A stretch of DNA of 7,809 bases from Lachnospiraceae bacterium (GTDB lineage Bacteria; Bacillota; Clostridia; Lachnospirales; Lachnospiraceae): assembly GCA_021202575.1 (NCBI GenBank), contig JAJQCU010000154.1:1-7809 (forward strand), read 5' to 3'. The translations under genes and the position numbers were made by a program. The notes under the pieces are model-generated. The model did not search any database and had not been told where the DNA came from. It saw nothing but the letters and a program-made list of their open reading frames with translations. Of the stretch, positions 5,345-7,809 are shown one piece after another; positions within the stretch are counted from its first letter, which is position 1; each line of letters begins with the position of its first letter.

Positions 5345-7387
5345 ATGAGCAAAGGAAAATATTATATTACCACAGCCATTGCCTATACGTCGGGGAAACC
5401 CCATATCGGCAACAGCTATGAGATCGTGCTGGCGGACAGCATCGCCAGATATAAGAGAAAGGACGGCTATGACGTTTTTTTCCAGACCGGTACCGATGAG
5501 CATGGGCAGAAGATTGAGCTGAAGGCTGGGGAGGCCGGCGTGACGCCCAAGGAGTATGTGGACCAGGTATCCGGCGTGATCAAGGACCTGTGGGATCTGA
5601 TGGAGACCTCCTATGATAAGTTTATCCGGACGACTGATAAAGATCACGAGAAACAGGTGCAGAAGATTTTCAGGAAGCTTTATGACCAGGGAGATATCTA
5701 CAAAGGCTCTTATGAGGGGCTGTATTGTACTCCCTGTGAGTCCTTCTGGACGCAGTCCCAGTTAGTGGACGGCAAGTGCCCGGACTGCGGCAGAGAGGTG
5801 AAGCCCGCAAAGGAGGAAGCGTATTTCTTTAAGATGAGCAAGTACGCGGACCGCCTGATCGAGCACATCAACACACACCCGGAGTTTATTCAGCCCGTCT
5901 CCCGCAAGAATGAGATGATGAATAATTTTCTTCTGCCGGGACTGCAGGATCTGTGCGTGTCGAGAACCTCCTTCAAGTGGGGCATTCCGGTGGATTTCGA
6001 TGATAAGCATGTGGTCTATGTCTGGCTGGACGCTCTGACCAACTATATTACCGGCATCGGCTATGACGCGGACGGCAATTCCACGGAGCAGTACAAAAAG
6101 CTCTGGCCCGCCGACCTGCATCTGATCGGCAAGGATATTATCCGCTTCCATACCATTTACTGGCCGATTTTCCTGATGGCGCTGGGGGAGCCGCTGCCGA
6201 AGCAGTTGTTCGGCCATCCCTGGCTTCTGCAGGGGGACGGCAAGATGAGCAAGTCCAGGGGCAACGTGATATACGCGGACGATCTGGTGAAGATTTTCGG
6301 GGTTGACCCGGTGCGCTATTTTGTGCTGCATGAGATGCCCTTTGAAAACGACGGCGTGATCACCTGGGAGCTGATGGTGGAGAGGTATAATTCCGATCTG
6401 GTCAACACTCTGGGCAATCTGGTGTACCGCACCCTGACCATGGCCAATAAATATTTTGGCGGCAGAATTGTGCGTACCGGCGTCACGGCCAAGGTGGATG
6501 AGGACTTAAAGGGCGTTGTCACCGCTGTGGCGGATGCGGTGGAAGACAAGATGGAGAATCTGCGGGTAGCCGACGCCCTGACAGAGATTTTCAACGCGCT
6601 GAAGCGCTGCAATAAGTATATCGATGAGACGGAGCCCTGGAAGCTGGGCAAAAACGAGGAGGATTTCCCGCGTTTAAACGAGGTGCTCTATAATCTGTGC
6701 GACAGCATTATGACCGCGGCGGGCCTTCTGGAGCCCTTTATGCCCGGCACCGCGGCGAAAATCGCGGAGCAGCTGAACTGTCCGATGAGGAGCTTTGAGG
6801 ACTGCAGAGCGGCAGGCACCTTCCCGGCGGAGCATCAGCTGACGCAGACGCCGGCCATGCTGTTCACCCGGTTAAAGCCGGAGGACGTGCTCGAGGACGC
6901 GGAGAAGCTGATGGAGAGCCAGAAAAAGGCGGAGGAACCGGCGGAAAAGACCGCAGCGGAGACTTCTGGTGAGGGAACCGCTTCCGGAACGGAAAATGCT
7001 CCGGCAAAGGAAGGGGCTCCTCTGGAAGAGAATCCCGCTGTGACAGATGTGGAGGCGAAGCCGGAGATCACCTATGATGATTTCGCGAAGCTCCAGTTCC
7101 AGGTGGGTGAGATTATTTCCTGCGAGGCGGTAAAGAAATCCAGGAAGCTGCTCTGCTCCCAGGTGAAGATCGGCTCCCAGGTGAAGCAGATCGTTTCCGG
7201 CATCAAGGCGTATTACACACCCGAGGAGATGGTGGGCAAAAAGGTGATGGTGCTGGTGAATTTAAAGCCGGCGACGCTGGCGGGCGTGGTATCCGAGGGG
7301 ATGCTTCTGTGCGCCGAGGATCAGGACGGCAATCTGGCGCTGGTTTCCCCGGAGAGGGAGATGCCGGCCGGGGCGGAAATCTGTTAA
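5345..7387 (+). CDS. metG: Methionyl-tRNA synthetase with C-terminal tRNA-binding domain
   Basis: The enzyme charges tRNA-Met with methionine in the cytoplasm. The start chosen is the ATG at 5345, with GGAGG (5330-5334) ten bases upstream; the frame is open further back, and a TTG at 5315 would add ten unconserved residues. The 680-residue product has the class I nucleotide-binding motif as HIGN (20-23), GTDEHGQKI just after, a zinc knuckle made of CTPC (128-131) and CPDC (145-148), and KMSKS (300-304). The anticodon-binding helical domain follows, then an acidic, Ala/Glu/Pro-rich linker (about 520-574). The chain ends in an OB-fold tRNA-binding domain (about 575-680) beginning ITYDDFAKLQFQVG. 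Domain content and length match full-size bacterial MetG. It begins 51 bases after the epimerase gene with no terminator between, so co-transcription is likely. No T-box leader is visible in that gap. Confidence 0.97.
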   Translation: MSKGKYYITTAIAYTSGKPHIGNSYEIVLADSIARYKRKDGYDVFFQTGTDEHGQKIELKAGEAGVTPKEYVDQVSGVIKDLWDLMETSYDKFIRTTDKDHEKQVQKIFRKLYDQGDIYKGSYEGLYCTPCESFWTQSQLVDGKCPDCGREVKPAKEEAYFFKMSKYADRLIEHINTHPEFIQPVSRKNEMMNNFLLPGLQDLCVSRTSFKWGIPVDFDDKHVVYVWLDALTNYITGIGYDADGNSTEQYKKLWPADLHLIGKDIIRFHTIYWPIFLMALGEPLPKQLFGHPWLLQGDGKMSKSRGNVIYADDLVKIFGVDPVRYFVLHEMPFENDGVITWELMVERYNSDLVNTLGNLVYRTLTMANKYFGGRIVRTGVTAKVDEDLKGVVTAVADAVEDKMENLRVADALTEIFNALKRCNKYIDETEPWKLGKNEEDFPRLNEVLYNLCDSIMTAAGLLEPFMPGTAAKIAEQLNCPMRSFEDCRAAGTFPAEHQLTQTPAMLFTRLKPEDVLEDAEKLMESQKKAEEPAEKTAAETSGEGTASGTENAPAKEGAPLEENPAVTDVEAKPEITYDDFAKLQFQVGEIISCEAVKKSRKLLCSQVKIGSQVKQIVSGIKAYYTPEEMVGKKVMVLVNLKPATLAGVVSEGMLLCAEDQDGNLALVSPEREMPAGAEIC

Positions 7388-7437
7388 CCGCTGTGAAAAT
7401 GTTGTCATTACCGGGCAGTCCGGGCTGAAAGGAAGAT

Positions 7438-7809
7438 ATGGGCGGAATTTTTAATCTGGACAGCAAATTTATGAGGGCGTTATCCAAGCTGGCGGACCTG
7501 ATGTGGGTTAATATCCTGACACTGGTCTGCTGTATCCCGATTTTTACCATCGGGGCCAGCTTTACGGCGATGCACACGGTGGTGTACAAGCTGTACAAAA
7601 ATGAGGAGGGGTATATCACCAGGGAGTTTTTTAAGGCTTTTAAATCCAATTTCAGGCAGTCCACCCTGATGTGGCTGATTTACCTGATCCTCGGCCTGGT
7701 GCTGTGCGGAGACATATGGCTTTTCTACAGGGGTTTGGTGTACCTGTGCAATATAGTTAAAATCATTGTATACGTAGCATTGGTTGTATATCTGTTCAGC
7801 CTTTCCTGG
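7438..7809 (+). CDS. DUF624 (YesL-like) membrane protein, N-terminal part
   Basis: The frame opens at an ATG with AAAGGAAG (7428-7435) just upstream and stays open to the window edge, giving 124 residues of an incomplete protein. It resembles the DUF624/YesL family of small polytopic membrane proteins: a first hydrophobic segment at about 22-45 contains NILTLVCCIPIFTIGAS, the usual N-terminal family signature. Next come the charged NEEGYITREFFKAFKSNF (55-72), a second membrane segment (about 76-97) and a third (about 103 onward). The biochemical role is unknown. Relatives are often found beside carbohydrate uptake and degradation genes in Bacillota, which cannot be checked because the window ends. 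The start lies 50 bases after metG, with no terminator or promoter seen between. Confidence 0.85.
   Translation, partial: MGGIFNLDSKFMRALSKLADLMWVNILTLVCCIPIFTIGASFTAMHTVVYKLYKNEEGYITREFFKAFKSNFRQSTLMWLIYLILGLVLCGDIWLFYRGLVYLCNIVKIIVYVALVVYLFSLSW

Noticed and set aside
5404..5415. HIGN in place of HIGH in MetG as an active-site defect
   Set aside because: HIGN is, as far as I recall, common in clostridial methionyl-tRNA synthetases of this type and all other motifs are intact, so it is a normal variant.

Overview
The window looks like a piece of the chromosome of an endospore-forming Bacillota, most likely a gut-type member of the Lachnospiraceae or a related Clostridia. The clues are GC-moderate coding DNA with frequent AGGAGG-like ribosome binding sites, a methionyl-tRNA synthetase of the clostridial form (HIGN instead of HIGH, one CxxC/CxxC zinc knuckle, C-terminal tRNA-binding domain), a DUF624 membrane protein, and the tail of a protein resembling spore maturation protein B. 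This assignment is inferred from sequence style; no search was run.

Layout, left to right. Positions 1-81 are the last 26 codons of a membrane protein (probably SpmB). Positions 137-2017 encode a membrane-anchored DUF885-type putative metallopeptidase with HEGFPGH and EGWGLYAE motifs. Facing it on the minus strand (2099-2554) is a small membrane-anchored Mrr-type nuclease-domain protein. A 278-base AT-rich divergent region (2555-2832) follows. It holds a minus-strand promoter for the nuclease gene, a tandem 14-bp repeat merging into a 22-bp perfect palindrome with a T-run, a second 14-bp palindrome, and an extended -10 promoter firing rightward. That promoter reads into an FGGY-family carbohydrate kinase gene (2833-4440) that carries an in-frame TAA at codon 32. 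Next, a strong promoter (4487-4514) and a hairpin-bearing leader of about 110 bases precede a ribulose-phosphate 3-epimerase gene (4631-5293). The methionyl-tRNA synthetase gene metG (5345-7387) and the start of a DUF624/YesL-like membrane protein gene (7438 to the window edge) follow on the same strand with short gaps.

How the genes may work together. The kinase and epimerase suggest a ketose phosphorylation and epimerisation step feeding the pentose phosphate pathway, but the kinase reading frame is interrupted in this sequence and the epimerase has its own promoter. The epimerase, metG and the DUF624 gene could form one transcript, because gaps are 51 and 50 bases with no visible terminator. 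The peptidase and the Mrr-like gene look like independent units converging on each other.

I see no CRISPR array, tRNA, rRNA, transposase or phage gene. The best leads for something unusual are the interrupted kinase, the palindrome-rich divergent region, the epimerase with altered active-site-loop residues, and the membrane-tethered Mrr domain. None amounts to clear evidence of a new system.
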